Source: Flavobacterium faecale | GTDB taxonomy: Bacteria; Bacteroidota; Bacteroidia; Flavobacteriales; Flavobacteriaceae | Assembly (NCBI RefSeq): GCF_003076455.1 | Contig: NZ_CP020918.1 | Location: forward strand, 2,950,001 to 3,014,000 | DNA length: 64,000 nt | Direction: 5' to 3' | Part shown: piece after piece, positions 1-9,241 of the stretch | Numbering within the stretch: the first letter of the stretch is position 1 | Layout of the letters: each line of letters begins with the position of its first letter | The notes under the pieces: model-generated | Told to the model about the DNA's origin: nothing | Databases searched by the model: none | Seen by the model: only the letters and a program-made list of their open reading frames with translations | Translations under genes and position numbers: made by a program

Positions 1-663
1 AATGAATTTAAAAGACATTATGATATCGAACTAGAGGCAGTTATCAATGAAGAGTTAGCACCAACCAATGGAAAAGGAATTTCAATGGGAGAAACAATCG
101 AAATGATTAACAAGCACTCTCATGCAGATGCTATTATGGTTTCGGATGTAGGTCAACATCAAATGTTTACTTGTCGTTACTCAAAATTCAACCAAACCAA
201 AAGTAATGTAACTTCTGGAGGATTGGGAACTATGGGTTTCGCCTTGCCAGCAGCAATTGGAGCAAAAATGGGTAGACCAGACCGCGAAGTAGTTGCCGTA
301 ATTGGCGATGGTGGTTTTCAAATGAACATTCAAGAGTTAGGTACAATTAACCAAACTAAAGTTCCGGTTAAGATTGTAGTGCTAAACAATGAATTTTTAG
401 GAATGGTTCGCCAATGGCAAGAATTGTTTTTCGATAATAGATATGCTTCTACCGTAATGGTTAATCCAAACTTTTGCGCTATTGCAGAAGGGTATTATAT
501 CAAAGCAAGAAAAGTAACCAAAAGAGAAGAACTAGACGAAGCGGTTGCCGAAATGATGGCATCCAAAGAGGCTTACTTCTTGGAGGTTATGGTAGAAAAA
601 GAAAATAACGTATTCCCAATGATACCTACAGGAGCTTCGGTTTCAGATATCAGATTATCATAA
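1..663 (+). CDS. ilvB: Acetolactate synthase large subunit, C-terminal part
   Basis: This is the 3' end of a gene that begins before the window. Frame 1 is open from base 1 and gives 220 residues. The fragment is the ThDP-binding domain of acetolactate synthase, which joins two pyruvates, or pyruvate and 2-oxobutyrate, in the first common step of valine, leucine and isoleucine synthesis. The ThDP/Mg motif is visible as GDGG at fragment residues 102-105, followed about 25 residues later by NNEFLG. The QHQM and GLGTMG segments are also family-typical. The regulatory subunit and ketol-acid reductoisomerase follow on the same strand, so it is part of an ilv operon. Assignment as the biosynthetic enzyme, not another ThDP enzyme, rests mainly on these neighbours. 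Confidence 0.95.
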   Translation, partial: NEFKRHYDIELEAVINEELAPTNGKGISMGETIEMINKHSHADAIMVSDVGQHQMFTCRYSKFNQTKSNVTSGGLGTMGFALPAAIGAKMGRPDREVVAVIGDGGFQMNIQELGTINQTKVPVKIVVLNNEFLGMVRQWQELFFDNRYASTVMVNPNFCAIAEGYYIKARKVTKREELDEAVAEMMASKEAYFLEVMVEKENNVFPMIPTGASVSDIRLS

Positions 664-766
664 AATAGTTTAATAGTTTAAGGATTAAAGTTGTTTAATA
701 ACGGAACTTTTAAGTTGCCAAACAATTTTAAACTTTAAACAATTTTTAAACTTTAAACAAAAAAAA

Positions 767-1300
767 ATGGAAAATAAAACATTCACCATTTCAGTATATT
801 CAGAAAACAATGTAGGGTTGTTGAATCGCATCTCAGGTATCTTTTTGAAGAGACATATCAATATTTTGAGTCTTAATGTTTCAGAATCAGAAATCGAAAA
901 CGTTTCAAGATTCATTATAGTTGTAGATACGACAGAGAAATGGGTCCAAAATATAGTAGGACAAATAGAAAAGCAAATCGAGGTGATTAAAGCATTTTAT
1001 CATGTAGATGATGAAACTATTTTTCTCGAAAATGCTTTGTTCAAAATAGATTCTAGTTTGCTTTTCGACGAAAGACAAATTCAGAATATTATCAAAGAAA
1101 GCAATTCTGAAATCGTTACGGTTTCAAGAAAATTCTTTGTCATTTCAAAATCAGGAAGACGTTCTGAAATTGAAGAAGTACACGAAAAATTAAAACCTTT
1201 TGGAATCATGCAATTTGTGCGTTCAGGCCGAATTTCAGTTTCGAAAGAACCAATGGAGATATCAACATTATTACAAGAATTAAATATAAATAAATACTAA
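767..1300 (+). CDS. ilvN: Acetolactate synthase small (regulatory) subunit
   Basis: The 177-residue protein begins with an ACT domain at about residues 5-75 (FTISVYSENNVGLLNRISG), the valine-sensing fold of acetolactate synthase small subunits. A second alpha/beta domain follows that contacts the catalytic subunit. Length and order match IlvN/IlvH proteins. It starts at an ATG after an A-run with no clear Shine-Dalgarno. The 103-base gap after ilvB holds two direct copies of AACTTTAAACAA and several short TTTAAA palindromes. The gene ends 3 bases before ilvC, so the two are almost certainly co-transcribed and probably translationally coupled. Confidence 0.95.
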   Translation: MENKTFTISVYSENNVGLLNRISGIFLKRHINILSLNVSESEIENVSRFIIVVDTTEKWVQNIVGQIEKQIEVIKAFYHVDDETIFLENALFKIDSSLLFDERQIQNIIKESNSEIVTVSRKFFVISKSGRRSEIEEVHEKLKPFGIMQFVRSGRISVSKEPMEISTLLQELNINKY

Positions 1301-1303
1301 AAA

Positions 1304-2776
1304 ATGGCAAATTACTTCAATTCATTACCACTTAGATTACAGTTAGAACAATTAGGCGTTTGTGAATTCATGGATAAATCTGAATTTACTGACGGAATCA
1401 CTGCTTTAAAAGGAAAAAAAGTAGTTATTGTAGGTTGTGGAGCTCAAGGTTTAAACCAAGGGTTGAATATGAGAGATTCAGGATTAGACATCTCTTACGC
1501 TTTGCGTGCTGAAGCTATCGCTCAAAAAAGAGCATCTTATATGAATGCAGCCGATAACGGTTTTACTGTTGGAACATATGAAGAATTAATTCCTACAGCT
1601 GATTTAGTATGTAACTTAACTCCAGACAAACAACACACTGCTGTAGTGACTGCAATCATGCCTTTGATGAAACAAGGAGCTACATTGGCGTACTCTCACG
1701 GTTTTAATATTGTTGAAGAAGGAATGCAAATTCGTAAAGACTTAACAGTAATTATGTGTGCACCAAAATGTCCAGGATCTGAAGTACGTGAAGAGTACAA
1801 AAGAGGATTTGGAGTACCAACTTTAATCGCTGTTCACCCAGAGAATGATCCAAACGGAGACGGATTAGCTCAAGCTAAAGCCTATGCTGTAGCAACAGGT
1901 GGAGATAGAGCAGGAGTATTGCGTTCTTCTTTCGTAGCAGAGGTAAAATCAGATTTAATGGGTGAGCAAACAATCCTTTGTGGTTTGTTGCAAACAGGTT
2001 CAATCTTGTGTTTTGATAAAATGGTAGCAGAAGGCATTGATGCTGGATATGCTTCAAAATTAATCCAGTACGGATGGGAAACTATCACAGAAGGATTGAA
2101 ATATGGTGGAATCACCAACATGATGGACAGATTGTCTAATCCTGCTAAAATTGCTGCTTTCAATGCAGCTGCAGAATTAAAAGAAATCATGCGTCCATTA
2201 TTCCAAAAGCATATGGATGATATCATTTCTGGAGAATTCTCTAGCACAATGATGGCTGACTGGAACAATGATGATAAAAATTTGTTGGCTTGGAGAGCTG
2301 CAACAGGAGATACTAACTTTGAGAAAACTCCAGCTGGTGACGTTGAAATTTCTGAGCAAGAATACTACGATAACGGAACTTTGATGGTTGCAATGGTAAA
2401 AGCGGGTGTTGAGCTAGCTTTTGAAGCAATGACAGATTCAGGTATTATCGAAGAGTCTGCTTACTACGAGTCTTTACACGAAACACCACTTATTGCTAAC
2501 ACAATCGCAAGAAAGAAATTGTTCGAAATGAACCGTGTAATCTCTGATACTGCTGAGTACGGATGTTATTTGTTTGATCATGCTGCAAAACCATTAATCG
2601 CTGAGTACGTGAAAAATGCACCATCAAACATGGTAGGTCGTCCATTCGGAAACACATCTAACGGAGTTGACAACAAAGAATTGATCGAAGTAAATGCAAT
2701 CATCAGAAACCACCCAGTTGAAGAAGTTGGTGCTTGGTTGAGAGAGTCAATGACTGCAATGAAAAAAATCGTATAA
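1304..2776 (+). CDS. ilvC: Ketol-acid reductoisomerase, class II
   Basis: At 490 residues this is the long class II (E. coli-like) enzyme, with a duplicated C-terminal knotted domain, not the roughly 330-residue class I form. It isomerises and reduces acetolactate and acetohydroxybutyrate with NADPH and Mg in branched-chain amino acid synthesis. The N-terminus [18 protein letters not shown] is close to the enterobacterial protein. The Rossmann motif [10 protein letters not shown] lies near residue 40, and the acidic metal-binding stretch [12 protein letters not shown] near residue 215 is intact. It is the last gene of the ilv run and is followed by a strong hairpin terminator. Confidence 0.97.
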   Translation: MANYFNSLPLRLQLEQLGVCEFMDKSEFTDGITALKGKKVVIVGCGAQGLNQGLNMRDSGLDISYALRAEAIAQKRASYMNAADNGFTVGTYEELIPTADLVCNLTPDKQHTAVVTAIMPLMKQGATLAYSHGFNIVEEGMQIRKDLTVIMCAPKCPGSEVREEYKRGFGVPTLIAVHPENDPNGDGLAQAKAYAVATGGDRAGVLRSSFVAEVKSDLMGEQTILCGLLQTGSILCFDKMVAEGIDAGYASKLIQYGWETITEGLKYGGITNMMDRLSNPAKIAAFNAAAELKEIMRPLFQKHMDDIISGEFSSTMMADWNNDDKNLLAWRAATGDTNFEKTPAGDVEISEQEYYDNGTLMVAMVKAGVELAFEAMTDSGIIEESAYYESLHETPLIANTIARKKLFEMNRVISDTAEYGCYLFDHAAKPLIAEYVKNAPSNMVGRPFGNTSNGVDNKELIEVNAIIRNHPVEEVGAWLRESMTAMKKIV

Positions 2777-2801
2777 TTTAATATACAATTTTAATAGTTT
2801 G

Positions 2802-2832
2802 AAAGGCTGCGTATTTTTACGCAGCCTTTTTG
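2802..2832 (+). terminator. Rho-independent terminator after ilvC
   Basis: The arms GGCTGCGTA (2805-2813) and TACGCAGCC (2818-2826) pair perfectly around a TTTT loop and are followed by a T-run. It lies 26 bases past the ilvC stop and closes the operon. Confidence 0.9.
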
Positions 2833-2864
2833 CGTTAATATAGGATTTATTTACAGTTATTTTT

Positions 2865-2993
2865 GGGCGTGCCCCTTCGTAATCCCGATAGCTATCGGGA
2901 ACGGGTCAGGCTATTCGTTGCAATCTTGTGGGGGCATAAATGCCAGCCCCCACAAGGATTTCGACCGATAACTCGGGACTATCCTTCACGCAA
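2865..2993 (+). repeat. Structured intergenic element, copy 1
   Basis: This is one of four related elements in the window (others near 37.2, 54.2 and 63.6 kb). It opens with GGGCGTGCC and ends with TTCACGC, so GCGTG (2867-2871) can pair with CACGC (2987-2991) to close the whole element. Inside are a first hairpin (TCCCGATAGCTATCGGGA), the shared word CGGGTC, the word GCAATCTT, a GC-rich second hairpin (TGTGGGGGC with GCCCCCACA) and AAGGATTTCG. It fills most of the 362-base gap between ilvC and the next gene. It could be a non-coding RNA or a mobile palindromic unit; the sequence alone does not decide. Confidence 0.8.
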
Positions 2994-3071
2994 CTTCAAG
3001 ACAACGATAAGTATTTGTTTTGGAAATTACTGATAACTATTTTGAATATATATTTCAAAAAAAAGAGTACA

Positions 3072-3098
3072 TTTGGAAAACCAATTTGGTTATCCAAA
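3072..3098. promoter_or_regulatory. 27-bp imperfect palindrome, candidate operator
   Basis: TTTGGAAAACCAA (3072-3084) and TTGGTTATCCAAA (3086-3098) are reverse complements at 12 of 13 positions around one central T. It lies 40 bases before the start of the isomerase-like gene. Its length and symmetry suit a dimeric repressor or activator that controls the carbohydrate gene pair. No regulator gene is adjacent. Confidence 0.5.
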
Positions 3099-3138
3099 TA
3101 GAAGCAATACTTTATAAAGTCATTTTAAAATAGATTTC

Positions 3139-4083
3139 ATGACAACAAGACGAGAATTTATTACAAAATCTGCCTGTGCTGCAGGAATATTACCTTTATC
3201 GAGCTTTTGCTTACCTAGTATTTTTGATTTTGCTGATAATGATTCCCTTGATGTTAGTATATTTTCTAAACACCTTCAGTTTTTAGATTATAAAGCCACT
3301 GGTGAAATGGCGGCCGAAATGGGATTCTCCGGTGTTGATTTAACCGTTCGTCCAGGTGGTCACGTACTCCCAGAGCGTGTACGCACAGATTTGCCATTAG
3401 CTATTGCTGCCATTAAAAAAAGCGGCATCCATTGTAATTTGATTACAACGGCTATTGAAAGTGTCAATAATCCCCTTGATATGGAGGTCTTAAAATGTGC
3501 TTCGGAGGCAAAAGTACAGGTCTACCGTACCAATTGGTACAAGTACAAAGATGGTATGTCTATGCAAGATTCGCTACTTTTCTACCAAGAAGAAGTCCGA
3601 AAGCTAGGCCAGATAAATAAAGAACTTGGTCTTATAGGTAGTTATCAAAATGTAGACGGAATTGCAATAGGTTCTTCTTTTTGGGAAGTCGATACGATTC
3701 TACAAACGGTTGATCAAAAATATTTTGGCGCTCAATATGACATTAGACACGCTTTAGCTGAGGGAGGGAATTCATGGGAAAACGGATTTAGATTATTACA
3801 TGATAAAATCAAAGTCATCGTTTTAAAAGATTTTAAGTGGGGAATTGTAAACGGGAAATGGCAGGCCATTAATGTGCCAGTAGGAGAGGGAATGGTGGAT
3901 TTTACTACCTATTTCAAATTACTAAAAAAACACCACCTAAAACCTCCAGTTTCTTTGCATATCGAATATGATTTGGGAGGAGCTGAACAAGGAAAAGAAA
4001 TCATTACTGTAGACAAAAAAGTAGTTTTTGACGCCATCAAAAAAGACTTGGTAACCATTCAAAAACTATGGAAAGAAGCTTAA
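3139..4083 (+). CDS. Tat-exported sugar phosphate isomerase/epimerase-like protein
   Basis: The 314-residue protein starts MTTRREFITKSACAAG. The twin arginines (residues 4-5) and following hydrophobic stretch form a Tat signal, so it should be exported folded. The rest fits the xylose isomerase-like TIM barrel family (sugar phosphate isomerase/epimerase, AP endonuclease 2 type), with conserved-looking segments such as GFSGVDLTVRPGGHV near residue 60, a DIRHALAEGG segment near 200 and SLHIEYDLGG near 275 that would supply metal ligands. The substrate is unknown. It is followed 26 bases later by a secreted lyase gene, so the pair probably acts on the same extracellular sugar. The family is clear; the reaction is not. 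Confidence 0.75.
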   Translation: MTTRREFITKSACAAGILPLSSFCLPSIFDFADNDSLDVSIFSKHLQFLDYKATGEMAAEMGFSGVDLTVRPGGHVLPERVRTDLPLAIAAIKKSGIHCNLITTAIESVNNPLDMEVLKCASEAKVQVYRTNWYKYKDGMSMQDSLLFYQEEVRKLGQINKELGLIGSYQNVDGIAIGSSFWEVDTILQTVDQKYFGAQYDIRHALAEGGNSWENGFRLLHDKIKVIVLKDFKWGIVNGKWQAINVPVGEGMVDFTTYFKLLKKHHLKPPVSLHIEYDLGGAEQGKEIITVDKKVVFDAIKKDLVTIQKLWKEA

Positions 4084-4109
4084 CGACTATAACTAACCAA
4101 AAAATTAAT

Positions 4110-6353
4110 ATGAAAAATATTGTATCGGTAATTATCTTGCTTACTAGTTTGTACGCACAAAATATTTGTTCTCAAAACATTCCATCTGAAAGTATAATTG
4201 CAACAAATGAACTAGCTTCTTACCTAAAGCCCGAGGTACAGCAAGAGTTGGGTGGTCGTAACGCAATTACGCCAACTGTACTAGCTAACTATTTTCGAAC
4301 TAAATTTTCAGAACGATATTTTTATAATTGGAAAGATAATGATGCTCGATTTCAAGCGTATGCACAAGCGTATCCCGATACGGAAAAGAATCATTTAGAA
4401 AGAGCTTCCGATCACATGACAAAATATCCTGCAATTGCCCAGTGGAAGCTACCTTACAAGTATCGAAATGGTGAACCAGTCGATACCTATGCTATGCGAC
4501 ATTTAGCACGCCAACATAAGATGGTAGATATAGCTTTCGAATATAATTTTCAAAATAAAGATCCAAAGTACATTACTTATTTCAAGGACCAATTAAAGTC
4601 GTTGAATTTGGCTCTGTTAGCCAACAAGTATGAAACAATGGAAGGTGGAAATGGTACTTATGAAGCCTTTCGATCAGGATACCGCATTTTGAATTGGCTG
4701 GAAATTCACAATATGTTCTTGGGTGAAAAAACATATTCAGATGAAGATCAATTAGTAACTATTGCCACTTTATTACAACATGCTTCCAATTTGTATGAAA
4801 GTAATACCGAATTTGTTCCAGGGAATCACCAAACAAGAGGAATGTCGGCTTTGGCAATGCTATCTATTTTGTTCAACGACTTTGAAGATGCAGATAAATG
4901 GAACGAGCGTGCGATGCATCTATTAGAACAACATTTATCAAAAGAAATTAATGCAGACGGATTTCAGTTTGAGCGTACGGTTCATTACCATATTAGCGAT
5001 ATTGATACGTATTATTATGTGTACCAATTGGCAAAAAACAGTAACGTAAAAGTAGATCAAATATGGGAAAATAAATTAAAATCTTTGTTTGTAACCTTAA
5101 CCAAAATTGCTTATCCAGATAAATCAGCACCCGTTTTTTCAGATGATACCGATAAACCTTGGGCTGAGACCAATGACATTTCTGGAGCGTTAACCTTAGG
5201 CTATTTGCTTTTCGGTGATCCGCAAATGGGTTATTTTGCCAATAATTTTGTAGCATCTGATATGTTTTATTTTCTAAACAATTCACAATTGAAAATGTTA
5301 GACACTATTAAAACGCAAGCACCTAATTTTAAGTCGGTTGATTTTCCTGTGACAGGGTTTTACTTCATGCGCCAAGGTTGGAACAAAGATGATATGATGA
5401 TGTCAATTTCAAACGGATTGGATCCAGATAAACCAGACCATCAGCATGGTGATATGTTGGGCATTCAGGCGATGGCAAACGGACAGGTTGTTTTACCCAA
5501 CTACCAAGTGCGTTATTCGTTAAAGGACTTTGAGTTTTTCAAAAATTCGATGGTGAAAAATGTTGCCTTGGTGGATAACGAATTAATAGGTAAAGACTAC
5601 GGCGGAAACCAAGGAGGGAGTGGTTTTGGTAAATTTAAATCGCTACCACATCCAACAACTATTGCATGGAAGACAGCTGAGGATCTTGATTTTTATGCAG
5701 GTAGTCACGATGGCTTTGAAAATATAGGTGTTTATTATTCGCGACAAGTCATTTATTTAAAAGGGGATATGTGGATTGTGAAAGATAATTTCAAATCGAC
5801 TACACCGCATACCTACAAGCAGGTTTGGCAAGGACATTATAGTGTTGACAAAGGGGCAGATTTAATTAGATCTAGTTTTTCGGACGGTTCAGGTGCTGAT
5901 ATTTACCAATTTAAGAGGGCAGACACAGTTCAGTCTGACGGGAAAGATGGAAAACAGTGGTCTGTAGTAGCAAAGAAAGACCAACAAGATTATAGCTTCA
6001 TCACCGCTGTAACTCCTTTTAAAAGTTTTGAAGGAAGAATTGATGAGGACAAAGAAAGCCCAGCGGTAAAAGGGTGGAAGCAGAACAATTCAAATTGGAC
6101 TGCAGAAGGAACAGCGACAGTTTCACTATCAAAAGAGAAGGCTTCAGTATTTTTTTCTGTAAAAAAGTTAACGCTGAATTTGATACAACTAACTTTTTCG
6201 TCTGATGCAGATGTATATGTGAAAGAAGTTGAGGGCAAAATACTAATTACGTCGCTAAATCAAGCTACAGTTACAGTTACCTATAAAAATGGTAAGGTCA
6301 GTAAAAAGGCTATTTTAAAACCAGGTGAAACGTTCGAAATTATACTGCATTAA
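4110..6353 (+). CDS. Secreted heparinase II/III-type polysaccharide lyase
   Basis: I chose the ATG at 4110 because it gives a clean signal peptide (MKNIVSVIILLTSLYAQN); an in-frame start at 4068 would overlap the upstream gene and add a polar leader. The 747-residue protein has the two-part layout of heparinase II/III and related uronate lyases. The first part is an alpha-helical toroid with GNHQTRGMSALAML near residue 238 and VHYHISDIDTYYY near 290, which carry the Asn/His and Tyr residues typical of catalysis. The second is a beta-sandwich beginning with HQHGDMLGIQAM near residue 444. Such enzymes cleave uronic-acid polysaccharides by beta-elimination in the periplasm. The substrate (alginate, heparin-like or other) cannot be told from sequence alone. 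Confidence 0.8.
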   Translation: MKNIVSVIILLTSLYAQNICSQNIPSESIIATNELASYLKPEVQQELGGRNAITPTVLANYFRTKFSERYFYNWKDNDARFQAYAQAYPDTEKNHLERASDHMTKYPAIAQWKLPYKYRNGEPVDTYAMRHLARQHKMVDIAFEYNFQNKDPKYITYFKDQLKSLNLALLANKYETMEGGNGTYEAFRSGYRILNWLEIHNMFLGEKTYSDEDQLVTIATLLQHASNLYESNTEFVPGNHQTRGMSALAMLSILFNDFEDADKWNERAMHLLEQHLSKEINADGFQFERTVHYHISDIDTYYYVYQLAKNSNVKVDQIWENKLKSLFVTLTKIAYPDKSAPVFSDDTDKPWAETNDISGALTLGYLLFGDPQMGYFANNFVASDMFYFLNNSQLKMLDTIKTQAPNFKSVDFPVTGFYFMRQGWNKDDMMMSISNGLDPDKPDHQHGDMLGIQAMANGQVVLPNYQVRYSLKDFEFFKNSMVKNVALVDNELIGKDYGGNQGGSGFGKFKSLPHPTTIAWKTAEDLDFYAGSHDGFENIGVYYSRQVIYLKGDMWIVKDNFKSTTPHTYKQVWQGHYSVDKGADLIRSSFSDGSGADIYQFKRADTVQSDGKDGKQWSVVAKKDQQDYSFITAVTPFKSFEGRIDEDKESPAVKGWKQNNSNWTAEGTATVSLSKEKASVFFSVKKLTLNLIQLTFSSDADVYVKEVEGKILITSLNQATVTVTYKNGKVSKKAILKPGETFEIILH

Positions 6354-6400
6354 AGCTACGATTTCGATTAGAATTAAGGACTATCTAATGTAAATAGCCA

Positions 6401-6430
6401 AAAAAAGCCGTAGATATTTATTTACGGCTT
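6401..6430 (-). terminator. Terminator between convergent genes
   Basis: AAGCCGTA (6405-6412) pairs with TACGGCTT (6423-6430). The A-run at 6401-6406 becomes a T-run on the minus strand, so it best serves the SDR gene; it may also stop plus-strand transcripts from the lyase gene. Confidence 0.75.
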
Positions 6431-6451
6431 ATCTAATTTTCGAAAAAAAAG

Positions 6452-7171
6452 TTACGGATTTGTAGACCATAAAGCCGCACTTTTAAGCATTGCTCTTCGT
6501 GGTAATTGTAATCCTGCTACAATTAAATCGGCAAAATCTTGTGGTTGCAATACACTATCTTCAGAATCTTTGTTTGCAATACCTAATTCTATCGTCATGT
6601 CAGATTCTATAGTGCTTGGTGTTAAGGTGCAAACTCTGATATTATTTTTACGAACTTCTTTCATTAACGATTCAGACATTCCAATTACAGCAAATTTAGA
6701 AGCTGAATAAGCAGAAATATTTGCATTTCCATTCAAGCCTGCGGTAGAAGAAATGTTGATAATATCACCTTCATTTTTAGCCAATAAATAAGGCAAAACC
6801 TCTTTGGTTACATAATACATACCCATTACATTGGTTTGAATAATTTCACTCCATTGGCTAACTTCCATGTCATTAAATGATCCAATAGCTGCAATGCCGG
6901 CATTATTAACCAAAATATCTACCCCGCCTAAAGTTTCAACAATACTTTTTATATTCGTTTTAACTGCTTCATAATCGCTTACGTCAAATACAGAATAAAT
7001 TGCAGTAACGCCAATCGCTTGCAATTCAGCAACAGTTGCTTTTAAAACAGCTTCATTTCTTCCTGTTATTGCAATATCAATACCTTCTTTGGCAAAAGCT
7101 ATCGCTGTTGCTTTTCCTAATCCACGGCCACCACCAGTAATAATGGCTTTTTTGTTTTTTAAATTACTCAT
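6452..7171 (-). CDS. Short-chain dehydrogenase/reductase (3-oxoacyl-ACP reductase-like)
   Basis: The 239-residue protein is a classical SDR. It has the nucleotide-binding glycine motif TGGGRGLG at residues 12-19, NNAG at 89-92, a Ser near 141 and the catalytic YSASK at 155-159. These enzymes reduce or oxidise carbonyl/hydroxyl groups with NAD(P)H in the cytoplasm. Annotation pipelines usually call close relatives 3-ketoacyl-ACP reductase, but the true substrate is unknown and a second FabG role is not implied. It is the last gene of a minus-strand set, 10 bases after the propeller/Dabb gene, so it is probably co-transcribed with it. Confidence 0.85.
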   Translation of the reverse strand: MSNLKNKKAIITGGGRGLGKATAIAFAKEGIDIAITGRNEAVLKATVAELQAIGVTAIYSVFDVSDYEAVKTNIKSIVETLGGVDILVNNAGIAAIGSFNDMEVSQWSEIIQTNVMGMYYVTKEVLPYLLAKNEGDIINISSTAGLNGNANISAYSASKFAVIGMSESLMKEVRKNNIRVCTLTPSTIESDMTIELGIANKDSEDSVLQPQDFADLIVAGLQLPRRAMLKSAALWSTNP

Positions 7172-7181
7172 ATGTTCTTAT

Positions 7182-8702
7182 TTATTTAGTCCAGTAATCA
7201 AGTACTAAAACGTCGTCTATTATCGGTCCTATTTTATTTACCATTTTTAGATGGGCTTCATGAAAAAGATAAATTTCTCTAGCGTGCTCATTATTAAATG
7301 TTATGGTAAAGCAATGTGTTAAACCTTTACTATGTCCTTCAGTACTATCATTAACTCCCCATTCAATAGTTGCAATTTCTGGAATTTCATTTTTAAGATT
7401 TAAAAAAGCTTTAACTGCCTCATTAACTTGTTGCGCTGTTGCATTATCTTTATACTTTAAATTGACCATATGTCTTAACAGCTTTCCCTCTCTATTAATT
7501 TTAGGAGAAACCTTGTAGGAAGCAATTTTTCCCATATCAAATCTGTTGGAGCCAGCAATAAGGAAATTATCATTGCCAATTTTATGCGATCGTAATCCGT
7601 AGTAAATCGAGAAACCCATTTCTAAGTAATTTAGGGGAGTTAGAATTCCGTTTTCATCCAGTTTGCATAGCTGAATACTAGCATCATCTCTAGTTCCTAC
7701 AGCTAATATGGCTTCTTTATTAGTTGTAGATACAATTTCAATCCTTGTTTGACCTTTTAACTTAGTGTTTTCGTCATCTTTTAAGACAAAATGTGGCAGC
7801 AGTGCGCCTTTACTATTTATTTTAAAAACACTCACGCCATCGCCATGATACACAAAATTTGGTCTTTTTATAAATCCATTATTTTCATAATATTTATGAT
7901 GTCTATGTCCTACAATCACATAATTATTTTTTCCTAAAGTAACTCCAGTTACGGGGTATGCGCCAGTTAAGTAGCGATCGGTATCATTGTCATCTATGTT
8001 GTTGACGTTTTTAAAAGTTCCATTTTCGAAAATTCTAAAGCTACTTACACCATTATCCTGAAAACCACTAGTGTACAAAAAGGTTTTTCCGCCTATATTA
8101 TGAGTAAACATGCCAATGATACCATCAGTGTGTATTTTGTCATCATCTTTCGTAGACTGTACCGAAGTCAATTTTCCATCATCATGAATTTTAAAACTAC
8201 TTAAACCTGGCGTTTCTTCCAATCCTCCGATAAAAAGATACGAAGCCTTTTTCATGTGAATTACTTGTAAGGTTATAGCGGTACCAAGATGGGTTTTGTC
8301 AGTGTCTTCTACTAGAGCCACTCGTTCTAGAGAACCCGTATCATGTATTTTGAAAGTTTCAATAACATTTCCGTACTTGTTTGCAACAAACAAATAATCG
8401 GTGCCATTTATCTTATCAGCAACCATTCCTCTAGCCGGACCTTTTTTCATATACAGTTCGTGGTTACTTACAGGCGTAAGCTTACCGTCTTTGTCTAGGC
8501 TAAAAACATCTACATTTCCAGTTCCTCCAGCAAATACAAAATGGGATCCGTTTTTTTCGTAACTAGTGATAGAAACGGTGTTTTTACCGGATATATTTTG
8601 GAAATCTTTTCGATACAGCATCAGTTGATCTGTAACTTGAGAAAAAGATATTTGTGTTAGAAATAGTAAACATAGTAGACTAAATCGTTTAATAATGTTC
8701 AT
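7182..8702 (-). CDS. Exported beta-propeller protein fused to a Dabb domain
   Basis: The 506-residue protein has a signal peptide (residues 1-21, ending ISFSQ). Residues of about 30-400 are repeated beta-rich segments with recurring G-x-L-T-P and DDD/DDN turns (for example DKDGKLTPVS, DENGILTPLN), as in a lactonase/YVTN-like beta-propeller. Residues 408-506, starting LLRHMVNLKYKDNAT, match a stress-responsive A/B barrel (Dabb) domain. That small ferredoxin-like fold is found alone in many bacteria and plants, and some members are cyclases or oxygenases. No catalytic residue can be assigned. The gene sits between a GlcG-type gene and an SDR on the same strand. Confidence 0.7.
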   Translation of the reverse strand: MNIIKRFSLLCLLFLTQISFSQVTDQLMLYRKDFQNISGKNTVSITSYEKNGSHFVFAGGTGNVDVFSLDKDGKLTPVSNHELYMKKGPARGMVADKINGTDYLFVANKYGNVIETFKIHDTGSLERVALVEDTDKTHLGTAITLQVIHMKKASYLFIGGLEETPGLSSFKIHDDGKLTSVQSTKDDDKIHTDGIIGMFTHNIGGKTFLYTSGFQDNGVSSFRIFENGTFKNVNNIDDNDTDRYLTGAYPVTGVTLGKNNYVIVGHRHHKYYENNGFIKRPNFVYHGDGVSVFKINSKGALLPHFVLKDDENTKLKGQTRIEIVSTTNKEAILAVGTRDDASIQLCKLDENGILTPLNYLEMGFSIYYGLRSHKIGNDNFLIAGSNRFDMGKIASYKVSPKINREGKLLRHMVNLKYKDNATAQQVNEAVKAFLNLKNEIPEIATIEWGVNDSTEGHSKGLTHCFTITFNNEHAREIYLFHEAHLKMVNKIGPIIDDVLVLDYWTK

Positions 8703-8728
8703 AGTAGTATTTTTTTTATTTTAATAAT

Positions 8729-9217
8729 TTACTCACTTATTGCAGCGGCTCCTACCATAGCAATTGCTCTATCCTCATCAATAGTGCCGCCACTTACACC
8801 AATGGCACCAATAATTTTGCCTGCTTTATTTTTGATAGGTACACCACCGGGAAAGGTCATCAAACCTCCATTTGAATGCTCGATGTTGTAGATAATTCCT
8901 CCAGGTTGCGTCAATTCTCCAAGTTTTCCAGTATCAATATTGAAATAGCGTGCTGTCTTCGCTTTTTTGATGGCGACATCAATACTTCCTAGGAAAGAAT
9001 CATCCATTCGTATAAATGCTTTTAAGTTTGCACCAGCATCCACGACGGCTATGTTTACGAGTACATTTGCTTTTTTAGCATTTTTCTTAGCTGCCAAGAG
9101 TGCTGTGAAGGCTTCCTCATGAGTAATGTCACTCGAATTTTGCGCTTGCAATGCACTTGTCATGCTAAGTAAGCAAATAACCATCAGCTCCAATTTTATT
9201 AGTTTCAGTATTTTCAT
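8729..9217 (-). CDS. GlcG/HbpS-family (DUF336) secreted protein
   Basis: The 162-residue protein starts with a signal peptide (MKILKLIKLELMVICLL, cleavage likely after LQAQ). The mature part is a GlcG/HbpS domain with the family hallmark segments VVDAGANLKAFIRMD, FPGGVPI and GAIGVSGG. Members bind haem or small metabolites and often accompany oxidation pathways; a specific ligand is not visible. It is the first gene of the three-gene set that runs down to the SDR (26 and 10 base gaps). A TTGA-N6-TCAA box lies 52 bases upstream of its ATG. Confidence 0.8.
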   Translation of the reverse strand: MKILKLIKLELMVICLLSMTSALQAQNSSDITHEEAFTALLAAKKNAKKANVLVNIAVVDAGANLKAFIRMDDSFLGSIDVAIKKAKTARYFNIDTGKLGELTQPGGIIYNIEHSNGGLMTFPGGVPIKNKAGKIIGAIGVSGGTIDEDRAIAMVGAAAISE

Positions 9218-9241
9218 CTTTCTGTTTATACATTTATATTA

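Noticed and set aside
663..766. Attenuator or leader peptide between ilvB and ilvN
   Set aside because: The TTTAAA palindromes are weak AT-only stems, and there is no short ORF rich in branched-chain codons.
685..915. 76-residue minus-strand ORF between ilvB and ilvN
   Set aside because: It covers low-complexity AT repeats and the start of ilvN; the product is a repetitive Phe/Lys string.
1882..2268. 128-residue minus-strand ORF inside ilvC
   Set aside because: It is antisense to highly conserved ilvC sequence and has no family resemblance or start context.
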